Notes under the pieces: generated by a model
What the model saw: the letters and a program-made list of their open reading frames with translations, nothing else
Databases searched by the model: none
Told to the model about the DNA's origin: nothing
NCBI GenBank assembly: GCA_031552735.1
Contig: JAVBMF010000028.1
Span: 1 to 24,138, forward strand
Source of the DNA: JAVBUY01 sp031552735
Lineage (GTDB): Bacteria; Bacillota; Clostridia; Christensenellales; Aristaeellaceae
Direction: 5' to 3'
DNA: 24,138 bases
Part shown: piece by piece, positions 1 to 6,637 of the stretch
How positions within the stretch are numbered: the first letter of the stretch is position 1
How the letters are laid out: the number at the start of each line of letters is the position of its first letter
Made by a program: the position numbers and the translations under genes

Positions 1-32
1 CGGCCAACAGCCTGATACTGAGCTTGAGCCAT
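1..32 (-). CDS. rpsI: 30S ribosomal protein S9, N-terminal fragment (partial at window edge)
   Basis: Only the first ten codons are inside the window; they read MAQAQYQAVG and run off the left edge. The N-terminus fits S9, which commonly opens with a short MAxxQY-type sequence before a GRRK motif. The position fits too: it starts 22 bases after the rplM stop, and rplM-rpsI is the conserved bacterial pair. An AAGGAG ribosome binding site lies about 11 bases upstream of the ATG. S9 is a small-subunit protein whose C-terminal tail reaches the P-site; that part is not visible here. The identification rests on the start and the neighbour, so it is likely but not proven from ten residues. Confidence 0.85.
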   Translation of the reverse strand, partial: MAQAQYQAVG

Positions 33-54
33 GATGTCTTTCTCTCCTTCCGGA

Positions 55-486
55 TCACTTCAGCTCGAGCTTTTCGGGCTTTTGGGCCTCTTGCTCGTGC
101 TCGGCGCCAGCGTAAACGCGCAGTTTCTTGGCCATCTGACGTCCCAGCGGGCCATGGGGCAGCATGCCCTCAATGGCGTGGCGGACGGCAAACTCGGGCT
201 TATCGGTCATCAGCTTGCGATAGACCGTTTCCTTCATGCCGCCCGGATAGCCGGAATGCTGATAATAGATTTTCTGATCCAGCTTTTTGCCGGTCAGCAC
301 TGCCTTGGCAGCATTGATCACGATCACATGATCGCCGGTATCCACATGCGGGGTATAGATGGGCTTGTGTTTGCCACGAAGCACAGCGGCCACCTGGCTG
401 GCGACGCGACCGAGCACCTGGCCCTCGCAATCGACAACGTACCACTTGCGTTCGATGGCTTCGGCTTTTGCCATAAACGTTTTCAC
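55..486 (-). CDS. rplM: 50S ribosomal protein L13
   Basis: This 143-residue protein is an early-assembling large-subunit protein. The sequence holds the L13 hallmarks: KWYVVDCEGQVLGR near residues 14-27, LRGKHKP around 36-42, TPHVDTGDHVIVINA around 45-59, and the GMLPHGPLGRQM segment in the last third. The start is taken as the GTG at 486-484, because a GGAGGA site (494-499) sits seven bases upstream and the protein then begins VKTFMAKAE, the usual L13 start. The longer reading to 534 would add 16 residues foreign to the family and would place the ribosome binding site inside the gene. It is co-transcribed with rpsI. Its leader may be an L13 autoregulatory RNA, entered separately. Confidence 0.97.
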   Translation of the reverse strand: MKTFMAKAEAIERKWYVVDCEGQVLGRVASQVAAVLRGKHKPIYTPHVDTGDHVIVINAAKAVLTGKKLDQKIYYQHSGYPGGMKETVYRKLMTDKPEFAVRHAIEGMLPHGPLGRQMAKKLRVYAGAEHEQEAQKPEKLELK

Positions 487-595
487 GTCAATTTCCTCCA
501 TCGGTTTGATTCGGGGACGAATGGTTGGCACCAACCGCTGGTCAGACGACGGTGCGCACGCAATAGTCCCGGGGCTAGCGGAGCCTATTGACGCA
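487..595 (-). promoter_or_regulatory. Structured 5' leader of rplM-rpsI, candidate L13 leader
   Basis: About 110 bases separate the predicted transcription start from the GTG of rplM. Read on the minus strand, the leader ends in two adjacent small hairpins, GGTTG-GTGC-CAACC and ATTCG-TCCC-CGAAT, shortly before the ribosome binding site. L13 autoregulatory leaders of this size are known upstream of rplM in Firmicutes. I assign this by position and visible stems, not by a covariance-model match. Confidence 0.5.
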
Positions 596-601
596 ATGGA
601 T

Positions 602-631
602 ATTTTACCCCATTTTCAAGGGGCCTGTCAA
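602..631 (-). promoter_or_regulatory. Sigma-A promoter of rplM-rpsI
   Basis: On the minus strand, TTGACA (626-631) and TAAAAT (602-607) are separated by 18 bases. The promoter starts only four bases beyond the T-run of the terminator of the upstream gene. The spacer contains CCCC-N8-GGGG (608-623). Confidence 0.8.
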
Positions 632-635
632 GCAC

Positions 636-671
636 AAAAAAATACAGGCCGCCAAGTTTTTCTTGACGGCC
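636..671 (-). terminator. Rho-independent terminator of the Cys-motif membrane protein gene
   Basis: A 10-base-pair stem with one G-U pair (647-656 with 662-671) and a five-base loop is followed on the minus strand by a run of seven T (636-642). A smaller GGCGGA/TCCGCC hairpin precedes it. It closes the gene whose stop is at 698. Confidence 0.85.
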
Positions 672-697
672 ATCAACGGCGGATTTTCCGCCCTGCT

Positions 698-1936
698 TTA
701 TTGCGGCCGCGAGGGCGCGTTGCAGGTTTTGCAGGGGATTAACTTGCTAAACGGCGAATCGTTGATCTTGCTATACGTAAAGCTCTTGAGCGGCAGATAC
801 TTCTCATCGACGGTCTTGCAGTCGGCGGCAGCGTGATAGTACTTGCCGCCGCTGGCGTTATAGTACAGCTTGGTCTTGGGGCCGGGCGTCTTGGTGGGCG
901 CGGGCGTCGGTGGCGGTGTTACGACCGATCCATCAGCCGCGACCACAGCGGCGTCGGCGGGCGCGGGCGTAGCCAGATCGACGCGCGTGCCGGTTTGCAG
1001 CGAGTAGGGATCGACGAACCATTGGCCGTCGGCTTGCAGCATCAACGCGTCGTACTTATACTTGCGCTGCTCGTTGCCGGACATAATGGTGGCGATCAGC
1101 GTCACGGTGCGGGAGGTGTCGGTGTCGGTGCCGGTCGGCTCGCCGACCAGTTGCCAGGAATCAAGCTTTTTGTTGCTGAACTGCCAATACAGCTTCTGCT
1201 CCGGGCCATTCTGCGACGCGCTAAGCGTCGCGCGCCAGCTCGGCGCGGTCAGCGGCACCATATTGGCCATGATGTCCGAGCGCCACGCTTCCAGAAACTG
1301 CTCCAGCACCTTTTCCGCGGCGGTGCTAGCCACGCGCGGCTGCATCGCCACACCGGTGATCGGGTCCACGACGGTGCCCGATCCCCCGACCGCCGCGTTG
1401 GGATCGGTGACCACGCTGGGATCGAGCTGACTGGGGTCCACGCCGCCCGTCTGCGTGGTATCGACCACAGAACCGCCGCTGGTATTGGCGGCGGGCACCG
1501 CGCCGTTGCTGACCACCATTGGATTGGTCTGGCTGTCCGTCACATAGTTGGCATAGTTGATCGGCGGCACAGTGGCGCTGCTGGTGGTGCGCGGCAACTG
1601 TCCAGAGCCGCCGCTGCCCAGCGCGCTGGTCAGCATCACCATCGACAGCACGGTGTACAGCCCGGTCATGACCACGCGGCCGCGCTGGGTAAAACCGCGC
1701 TGCATCCACAATAGCGCAATGGTGCCTAGGCACACCAGGATAAACACCCATTGCAGTGCGTTCCAGAACAGCGAAATCAGCGCGATAGCAGGCAGGGCAA
1801 TAAAGAAGAGAATGAGCAGCACGCGGTCAATGCCCTTGCCGCCGCCAACACCGGCATTGCGGCGCGGTTCGGGGCGCTGCTGTTGCAGCAGGCTTCCCTG
1901 CGCGGGGGTGTAGTTATAATTGCTGCGGTTTCGCAT
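698..1936 (-). CDS. Membrane protein with NTF2-like region and C-terminal Cys-motif domain
   Basis: Function unknown; 412 residues. The start is the ATG at 1936 behind AAAGGAG, nine bases away; an upstream ATG at 1999 lacks a ribosome binding site. Residues 1-35 are basic and Gln/Arg-rich. Three hydrophobic segments follow at roughly 37-57, 62-78 and 88-106. A long Thr/Val/Ala/Pro linker runs to about 205. Residues 210-325 resemble the NTF2-like fold of many secreted Firmicutes proteins (EKVLEQFLEAWRSDIMANMV and an aromatic-rich end). After a Pro/Thr linker, the last 57 residues form a compact unit with YYHAAADC and CKTCNAPSRP, whose three Cys and one His could bind zinc. The domain calls are from pattern reading and the overall role is open. 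Confidence 0.75.
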   Translation of the reverse strand: MRNRSNYNYTPAQGSLLQQQRPEPRRNAGVGGGKGIDRVLLILFFIALPAIALISLFWNALQWVFILVCLGTIALLWMQRGFTQRGRVVMTGLYTVLSMVMLTSALGSGGSGQLPRTTSSATVPPINYANYVTDSQTNPMVVSNGAVPAANTSGGSVVDTTQTGGVDPSQLDPSVVTDPNAAVGGSGTVVDPITGVAMQPRVASTAAEKVLEQFLEAWRSDIMANMVPLTAPSWRATLSASQNGPEQKLYWQFSNKKLDSWQLVGEPTGTDTDTSRTVTLIATIMSGNEQRKYKYDALMLQADGQWFVDPYSLQTGTRVDLATPAPADAAVVAADGSVVTPPPTPAPTKTPGPKTKLYYNASGGKYYHAAADCKTVDEKYLPLKSFTYSKINDSPFSKLIPCKTCNAPSRPQ

Positions 1937-2041
1937 GCACGCACTCTCCTTTCTCTGTCGTCTATCTATTAAACTCCGCTCGGACTCCCATTGTTGCACA
2001 TTCCCGGAAAAACCGCCACTTTTATGTTCCCAATTCTCTTT

Positions 2042-2069
2042 AGTATACCATATATTGTGGATTTGTAAA
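2042..2069 (-). promoter_or_regulatory. Extended -10 promoter of the Cys-motif membrane protein gene
   Basis: On the minus strand, TTTACA (2064-2069) lies 16 bases from TATACT (2042-2047), which is preceded by TGG as an extended -10. The expected leader is about 100 bases. No T-run hairpin is visible between this promoter and the end of the ATPase/TOPRIM operon at 2111, so read-through is possible. Confidence 0.75.
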
Positions 2070-2110
2070 CATTATTTGTACACATCGCCATACACAGCAC
2101 CACTTCCACC

Positions 2111-2929
2111 CTATGCAAACACCTCGGTGAGCAGGTCGAACAGATCGCCGGGCAGCGGGATGTGGCGATAGACTAGGCGCCGTAACCGCGACTCGTTTTC
2201 CTCGCCAATCGCCTGGCCCAGCGCATCGGCCACCACGCTGCGCCAGAAGATTTTCCCATGCACCCACAGGCGCAGCGCCTGCTCAGGCGGCATGTCCTGC
2301 GCCTTTTGCTGGAAGGCCGCAAACTCACCGTATACACGCTGTTCGTCCAGCAGCTCCGACCAGCTATGCAGCGTGGCGCGCACCTTCTGGTCGTCAGGCA
2401 GCTCAAAGCGCAGCAGCGCACCGTTAAAGCCGCGATCCTGCAACGCATCCTGCAATGGCTGCACCGCGCGCCACAGACTGCCATGGCGGATGCCCTCGCC
2501 CCATCGCTCCTTGCAATGCCGCGCGGCATCGCGCACGCTTTGCTTTGCTTTGGCGTCCTGCGCGCGCTGCTCAAACACTTGAAAGGTCATCGGGTCGATC
2601 AGATAGTTCTCGATGCAGTAGCGCGGCAGCAAGCGCAGGTTGGGCAATCGCCGCGTCGCATCGGCGATTTCATCCTCGCTCCACGCGTCGCGATCGACCA
2701 GCCCCAGCCAGCGCGGCTGCATGCCCAGCATGCGCAGCACGCTGTCCTTGCCGCCCACCGCGCCGATCACCCACCGCGCGTGGAGATTGCGCTCTTTCAG
2801 CGGCGGCTTGTCCAGCATCAGCGTCAGAAAGTCCACGTCGCCTGTGCCCTCGACCAGCAGCACGCGCTTGCTCGGCGTGGCAGCCAGTTCACGCCGGATA
2901 TTCTGATAGGCGTCGTCAAATCCGCTCAT
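2111..2929 (-). CDS. DUF4435/TOPRIM-type nuclease, AriB-like partner of the adjacent ATPase
   Basis: A 272-residue protein with the layout of DUF4435, the TOPRIM-related family found beside ABC-type ATPases in split OLD-like systems such as PARIS (AriB). The acidic residues expected of a TOPRIM metal site are present: Glu27 in VLLVEGTGDVDF, then Asp79 and Asp81 in LVDRDAW. The family's RYxIENYL motif follows at 103-110. The C-terminal half is helical and basic, without a recognised domain. The ATG overlaps the stop of the ATPase gene by four bases (ATGA), so the two are translationally coupled. In PARIS, AriA releases AriB, which then acts as a toxic nuclease on tRNA; that role here is inference. 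A housekeeping OLD-like function is possible. Confidence 0.75.
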   Translation of the reverse strand: MSGFDDAYQNIRRELAATPSKRVLLVEGTGDVDFLTLMLDKPPLKERNLHARWVIGAVGGKDSVLRMLGMQPRWLGLVDRDAWSEDEIADATRRLPNLRLLPRYCIENYLIDPMTFQVFEQRAQDAKAKQSVRDAARHCKERWGEGIRHGSLWRAVQPLQDALQDRGFNGALLRFELPDDQKVRATLHSWSELLDEQRVYGEFAAFQQKAQDMPPEQALRLWVHGKIFWRSVVADALGQAIGEENESRLRRLVYRHIPLPGDLFDLLTEVFA

Positions 2930-3825
2930 GCCTGATCCTCCAGCACCAGATTGACGCCCAGGCTGTCATAGCGGCGCCACACCTCCGGCGTGTGCGAAGT
3001 CAGGATCATCTGCCCATCGTCGGGCAGCACGATCTGCTCCAGCGTGGTCAAAAACCCCAGCGTCTGCGAGGGATGCAGGTGCGCCTCGGGCTCGTCAATC
3101 AGCAGCACGCCGCCGGGATGCAGCCGCTCGGCGACCGCCAGCAGCAGCGCGATGATGCGCCGCTCGCCGGAAGACAGCTTGCCCAGCGGGTGCTCACCGC
3201 CGCGCGCGAGGCGCACACGCATCTCTGTGTCGCTGAGCGTGATCTTTTTGCCGCTTAACAGCAGCGCCGTCTGCTCCATCAGCGCGGCACTGCGCTGGGG
3301 CGCGCGCGCGTGCAGCGCCCAGAATGCCTCGGCCAGATGCGCCGCGTCGGGCAGATTTCGCTGCTCATCCTCGGTCAGCAGCAGCATATTGGGCACGCTG
3401 TCCGGCGCTTCCCGGACACGCCGTGCCAGCGCCTCGATATCGGGCGTGTCGAAGCCGCGCGGCGCCCCGGCGACCCAGCCGACCGCAAGCTCGGCCTGCC
3501 GCGCATGGACGACTTTGTCCCAGAACGCCTCGTCCTTCGCGCTCACCACCAGCAGCGGCCTCTCCATCAGCCCTTGCAGCACCAGCGCGCAACTCTTCGG
3601 CGGCTGCTTGTCTATTTTCCCCTCGGTCAGCGCCTGCCACAACGCGCGTCCTAGCCGCCCGATCATCTCCAGCAGCGTGCTCTTGCCCGCGCCGCTGATG
3701 CCGGTGACCAGCACGCGGTCGCTTGCCCGGCCGTCATCGTCGGTAAAGGGCAGCGACAACCCCCCGCCACGCTCCAGCACATCCAGCGGGTAAATTCCCT
3801 CGGAGAACCAACGCACCACTTTCAC
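2926..3825 (-). CDS. ABC/SMC-like AAA ATPase, compact AriA-like protein
   Basis: A 299-residue ATPase of the AAA_15/AAA_21 type. Numbered from the GTG at 3825, it has Walker A GISGAGKST (42-50), an ABC signature LSSGERR (217-223), Walker B LLIDEPEAHLHP (about 241-252) and a switch His in TSHTP (about 276-280). It lacks membrane segments. The start is GTG at 3825-3823, because AAAGGAGG lies seven bases upstream; the ATG at 3882 would put that site inside the gene. The gene precedes and overlaps the DUF4435 gene, so the pair forms an operon. Known PARIS AriA proteins are, to my knowledge, longer, with a larger insert between Walker A and the signature; this is a compact version. An OLD-like housekeeping ATPase is the alternative. 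Confidence 0.8.
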   Translation of the reverse strand: MKVVRWFSEGIYPLDVLERGGGLSLPFTDDDGRASDRVLVTGISGAGKSTLLEMIGRLGRALWQALTEGKIDKQPPKSCALVLQGLMERPLLVVSAKDEAFWDKVVHARQAELAVGWVAGAPRGFDTPDIEALARRVREAPDSVPNMLLLTEDEQRNLPDAAHLAEAFWALHARAPQRSAALMEQTALLLSGKKITLSDTEMRVRLARGGEHPLGKLSSGERRIIALLLAVAERLHPGGVLLIDEPEAHLHPSQTLGFLTTLEQIVLPDDGQMILTSHTPEVWRRYDSLGVNLVLEDQA

Positions 3826-3866
3826 CGGCGTTCCTCCTTTATGCGCGAAAGGACTTTTCTCTCTCC

Positions 3867-3895
3867 AGTATACCCCAATCACGCCACCGCAACAA
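3867..3895 (-). promoter_or_regulatory. Promoter of the ATPase/TOPRIM operon
   Basis: On the minus strand, TTGTTG (3890-3895) and TATACT (3867-3872) are 17 bases apart. The predicted start leaves a short leader of about 35 bases before the GTG. The -35 is back to back with that of the rightward promoter, with 11 bases between them. Confidence 0.65.
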
Positions 3896-3906
3896 GTGCG
3901 CGTCGC

Positions 3907-3935
3907 TTGCGCGCGGCGGGAAAGACCGGTATAAT
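3907..3935 (+). promoter_or_regulatory. Promoter of the DUF6483-like/ABC-F operon
   Basis: TTGCGC (3907-3912) and a perfect TATAAT (3930-3935) are 17 bases apart. The leader is short and ends in GAGGAGG five bases before the ATG at 3973. Confidence 0.65.
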
Positions 3936-3972
3936 AGGGATGCGGGGCGCGTCAACGCCCTGAGGAGGAACC

Positions 3973-4629
3973 ATGTATTTTCAGGAAGACACCGTCATGC
4001 GCATGATCGAGATGCTGGGCGCGGCGTTTGGCAAGATCTTTCGCCTGCTCGACGATCTGGATGCCGAGGAAGAGCTGGACGAGGCGTATCGCCGCTTTTG
4101 CGGGCTGGACCGCAGCACCGCCGAAGGGTTATCGGTCGAGGTGCTGATCGACATGCTGACCGAGGAACGGCGGCTGGCGCTGTGCGAGCTGCTGGCCACC
4201 GAGGTGCAGCGTTTTCAGCACCGGCTGGACACCGATCAAATCCAGCAGAAGCTGCACCGCGCGTTGCAATTGTTGGTGTCCATTGACGATGACACCGTGG
4301 CCAAGCTGCGCGTTGAGCGCGCCAGGCAGCTCTTTGACCGCTGCGCCGAACAGGTGCCCGCCGACGAAACCGCGAGCATTCTGCGCTTTTTGTGCGCGGG
4401 CGGCGCGTATGCCGACGCGGAGGATATCCTGTTCACGCAAACAGAAGCGTTCGGCCTGCCCGACGATCAGGCGGCGGTGTATGCCGCCGGGCGCGATTTT
4501 TATGCCGCGCTAAAGAGACTGCCTGACGACCGGCTGGCCGCTGGCAACCTCCCGCGCGAGGAAGTGGCACAGGGCGAGACCGCGCTGGACGACTGGGCGC
4601 GAAATCGCAGCAAGGAGAACCAGGCATGA
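3973..4629 (+). CDS. DUF6483-like helical protein
   Basis: A 218-residue soluble, mostly helical, acidic protein. The opening MYFQEDTVMRMIEMLG and the following LL-rich helices match my memory of the DUF6483 family of Clostridia, which has no established function. It has no signal peptide and no membrane segments. Residues 70-170 read as repeated helix pairs rich in Leu, Glu and Arg, somewhat like a tetratricopeptide-type array, but I cannot assign repeats firmly. The GAGGAGG ribosome binding site supports the ATG at 3973. Its stop overlaps the start of the ABC-F gene by four bases (ATGA), so the two are coupled and may act together in translation stress; that link is inference. Confidence 0.75.
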   Translation: MYFQEDTVMRMIEMLGAAFGKIFRLLDDLDAEEELDEAYRRFCGLDRSTAEGLSVEVLIDMLTEERRLALCELLATEVQRFQHRLDTDQIQQKLHRALQLLVSIDDDTVAKLRVERARQLFDRCAEQVPADETASILRFLCAGGAYADAEDILFTQTEAFGLPDDQAAVYAAGRDFYAALKRLPDDRLAAGNLPREEVAQGETALDDWARNRSKENQA

Positions 4630-6539
4630 TTGTTGTATCCGTGCAAGGCGTGCGCAAATCCTTCGGCGTGCATGATGTGCTGAAGGATATTTCTTTGACC
4701 GTGCAGGACGGCCAGCGCATGGGTCTGGTCGGCGTCAATGGCAGCGGCAAAACCACGCTGCTGAAGATGCTGGCCGGGGTTGACCGCCCCGACGCCGGAC
4801 AGATCCATATCCAGCGCGGGCTGCGCGTCGGCTATCTGGCGCAGCAGGACATGGTGCAGGCCGGGCTGACCGTCTGGCAGGAGCTGGAGCGCGTCTTTGA
4901 CCCCATCAAGGATATGGAGCGCCGCCTGCGCGCGCTGGAACACCAGATGGCCGACGTGCACGACGACAAGGACGCGTTCGAACAGGTGTCCGCCGCCTAC
5001 ACGCGGCTGACCGACGCCTTTGAGGCCGCCGAGGGCTATGCGTGGCGCAGCGCGATCCAAGGCGTGCTAGCCGGTTTGGGCTTTACGCAGGCACAATGGG
5101 ATCAGCCCACCGAGCAGCTTTCCGGCGGCGAGCGCACACGGCTGTGTCTGGCGCGTCTGCTGCTGCAAAAGCCCGACCTGTTGCTGCTGGACGAGCCGAC
5201 CAATCACCTTGATCTGGAGGCCATGCAGTGGCTGGAGGGCAAACTCGCCGCCTATCGCGGCACGGTGGTCGTCGTGTCGCATGACCGCTATTTCCTAGAC
5301 CATGTGTGCGACTGCGTGGCCGAGCTGCTGATGGGGCACATCGAGCAGTACGACGGCGACTATACGCGGTACATGCGCCAGCGCGAGGAGCGGTTCGAAT
5401 CACGCATGAAAGCCTACGCGATGCAACAGAAAGAGATTGAGCGCCAACAGGCCATCATCGCGCGCTTTCGCATGTTCAACCGCGAGAAGTCCATCCGCGC
5501 CGCCGAAAGCCGGGAGAAGGCGCTGGCGCGCATGGAGCTGGTGGATAAACCGGTGGATGAGCGCGCGATCCGTTTCTCGTTCGAGGCACGGCGGCGCACC
5601 GGCGAGGATGTGCTGCGCCTGCGCGATCTGACCAAGCGGTTTGAACAAAAGACGCTGTTCGAGGACTTCAACCTGCATGTGCGCGCCGGAGAACGCATCG
5701 CCATCATCGGCGCGAACGGCGTGGGCAAATCCACGCTATTCCGCATCCTTACACAGCAGGAAACCGCCGATCACGGCTATGTGCAACTGGGCAGCAATGT
5801 GGACATCGGCTATTACGACCAGCATCAGGCCGCCCTGCATCCGGACAAAACCGTGCTGGACGAGGTGTGGGATCGCTTCCCGCGTATGGAGCAATCCGAT
5901 GTGCGCGGCGCGCTGGGGCTGTTTTTGTTTACCGGCGACGACGTGTTCCAGCCGATCCGTACGCTGTCCGGCGGCGAGAAGGGGCGCGTGGCACTGACCG
6001 CGCTGATGCTACAGGGCGACAACCTGCTGTTGATGGACGAGCCCACCAATCATTTGGACATGGACTCCTGCGAGGTGCTCGAAGCGGCGCTGGAGGGCTT
6101 CACCGGCACGATCATCACGATCTCGCATGACCGCTACTTCATCAACCGCGTCGCCACACGCGTGCTGGAGATGCAGCCCGACGGCATCACCGAATACCTA
6201 GGCAACTACGACGATTATTACGAGAAAAAGCACCGCGTCACCGGCGAGGCAGATCAGGGACCGCAGGTCACGCGCACTGAGCAGGACAAGCAAAAAAAGC
6301 GCGACCGGCTCAGTCGCGAGCAAGCGCGCGCCGCCAAGGCGCGGGTGGGCGATTTGGAGCGCACCATCGCCTCGCTGGAGGACGAAATCAGGGGGTTGGA
6401 GGCGCGCATGTCGAACCCCGATCTGTATAACGATCCGGGACAGGCGGCAGTCGTCACCCAGCGCTATCAGCAGGCCACCGAAGAATTGACCAAGGCATAC
6501 GACGATTGGGCCGAGGCGCAGGAGGCGCTGGAAGAATAG
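4626..6539 (+). CDS. ABC-F family ATPase (YdiF/Uup-like)
   Basis: A 637-residue cytoplasmic ABC-F protein with two nucleotide-binding domains and no membrane segments. Domain 1 has Walker A GVNGSGKTT (36-44), signature LSGGERTR and Walker B LLLLDEPTNHLD. Domain 2 has GANGVGKST, LSGGEKGR and LLLMDEPTNHLD. Each ends with the SHDRYF switch. Between them is the charged helical interdomain linker (MQQKEIERQQAIIARFR and onward), the part of ABC-F proteins that enters the ribosomal E-site. The last 80 residues are a charged coiled coil. Length and layout fit the YdiF/Uup-like housekeeping group acting on stalled ribosomes. Antibiotic target protection cannot be excluded, but the linker is not obviously extended. 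It ends at a long hairpin terminator. Confidence 0.93.
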   Translation: MIVVSVQGVRKSFGVHDVLKDISLTVQDGQRMGLVGVNGSGKTTLLKMLAGVDRPDAGQIHIQRGLRVGYLAQQDMVQAGLTVWQELERVFDPIKDMERRLRALEHQMADVHDDKDAFEQVSAAYTRLTDAFEAAEGYAWRSAIQGVLAGLGFTQAQWDQPTEQLSGGERTRLCLARLLLQKPDLLLLDEPTNHLDLEAMQWLEGKLAAYRGTVVVVSHDRYFLDHVCDCVAELLMGHIEQYDGDYTRYMRQREERFESRMKAYAMQQKEIERQQAIIARFRMFNREKSIRAAESREKALARMELVDKPVDERAIRFSFEARRRTGEDVLRLRDLTKRFEQKTLFEDFNLHVRAGERIAIIGANGVGKSTLFRILTQQETADHGYVQLGSNVDIGYYDQHQAALHPDKTVLDEVWDRFPRMEQSDVRGALGLFLFTGDDVFQPIRTLSGGEKGRVALTALMLQGDNLLLMDEPTNHLDMDSCEVLEAALEGFTGTIITISHDRYFINRVATRVLEMQPDGITEYLGNYDDYYEKKHRVTGEADQGPQVTRTEQDKQKKRDRLSREQARAAKARVGDLERTIASLEDEIRGLEARMSNPDLYNDPGQAAVVTQRYQQATEELTKAYDDWAEAQEALEE

Positions 6540-6559
6540 GCGGATGTCGCTCTTTACAC

Positions 6560-6637
6560 CAGACTGCCGAGCAACGCTCTGTCGCAACAACCACGAGCGA
6601 GAGAGCACGTTGATCGGCAGTCTGCTCTTTATTTTAT
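6560..6637 (+). terminator. Long hairpin terminator after the ABC-F gene
   Basis: CAGACTGCCGA (6560-6570) pairs perfectly with TCGGCAGTCTG (6614-6624). Inside, CAAC/GTTG and GCTCT/AGAGC extend the stem with a small bulge. The right arm is followed by CTCTTTATTTTAT. On the minus strand the hairpin also follows the radical SAM gene but lacks a T-run there. The octamer GCTCTTTA occurs on both sides (6549-6556 and 6624-6631). Confidence 0.7.

Noticed and set aside
833..1714. 293-codon rightward open frame opposite the Cys-motif membrane protein
   Set aside because: Gly/Arg/His-rich shadow product without start signal, while the minus strand gives membrane segments and a structured tail.
2926..3825. 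Calling the ATPase a RecF or a transporter ATPase
   Set aside because: No permease or DNA-repair neighbours. The adjoining DUF4435 gene and the EAHLHP Walker B point to the OLD/AAA_15 type.
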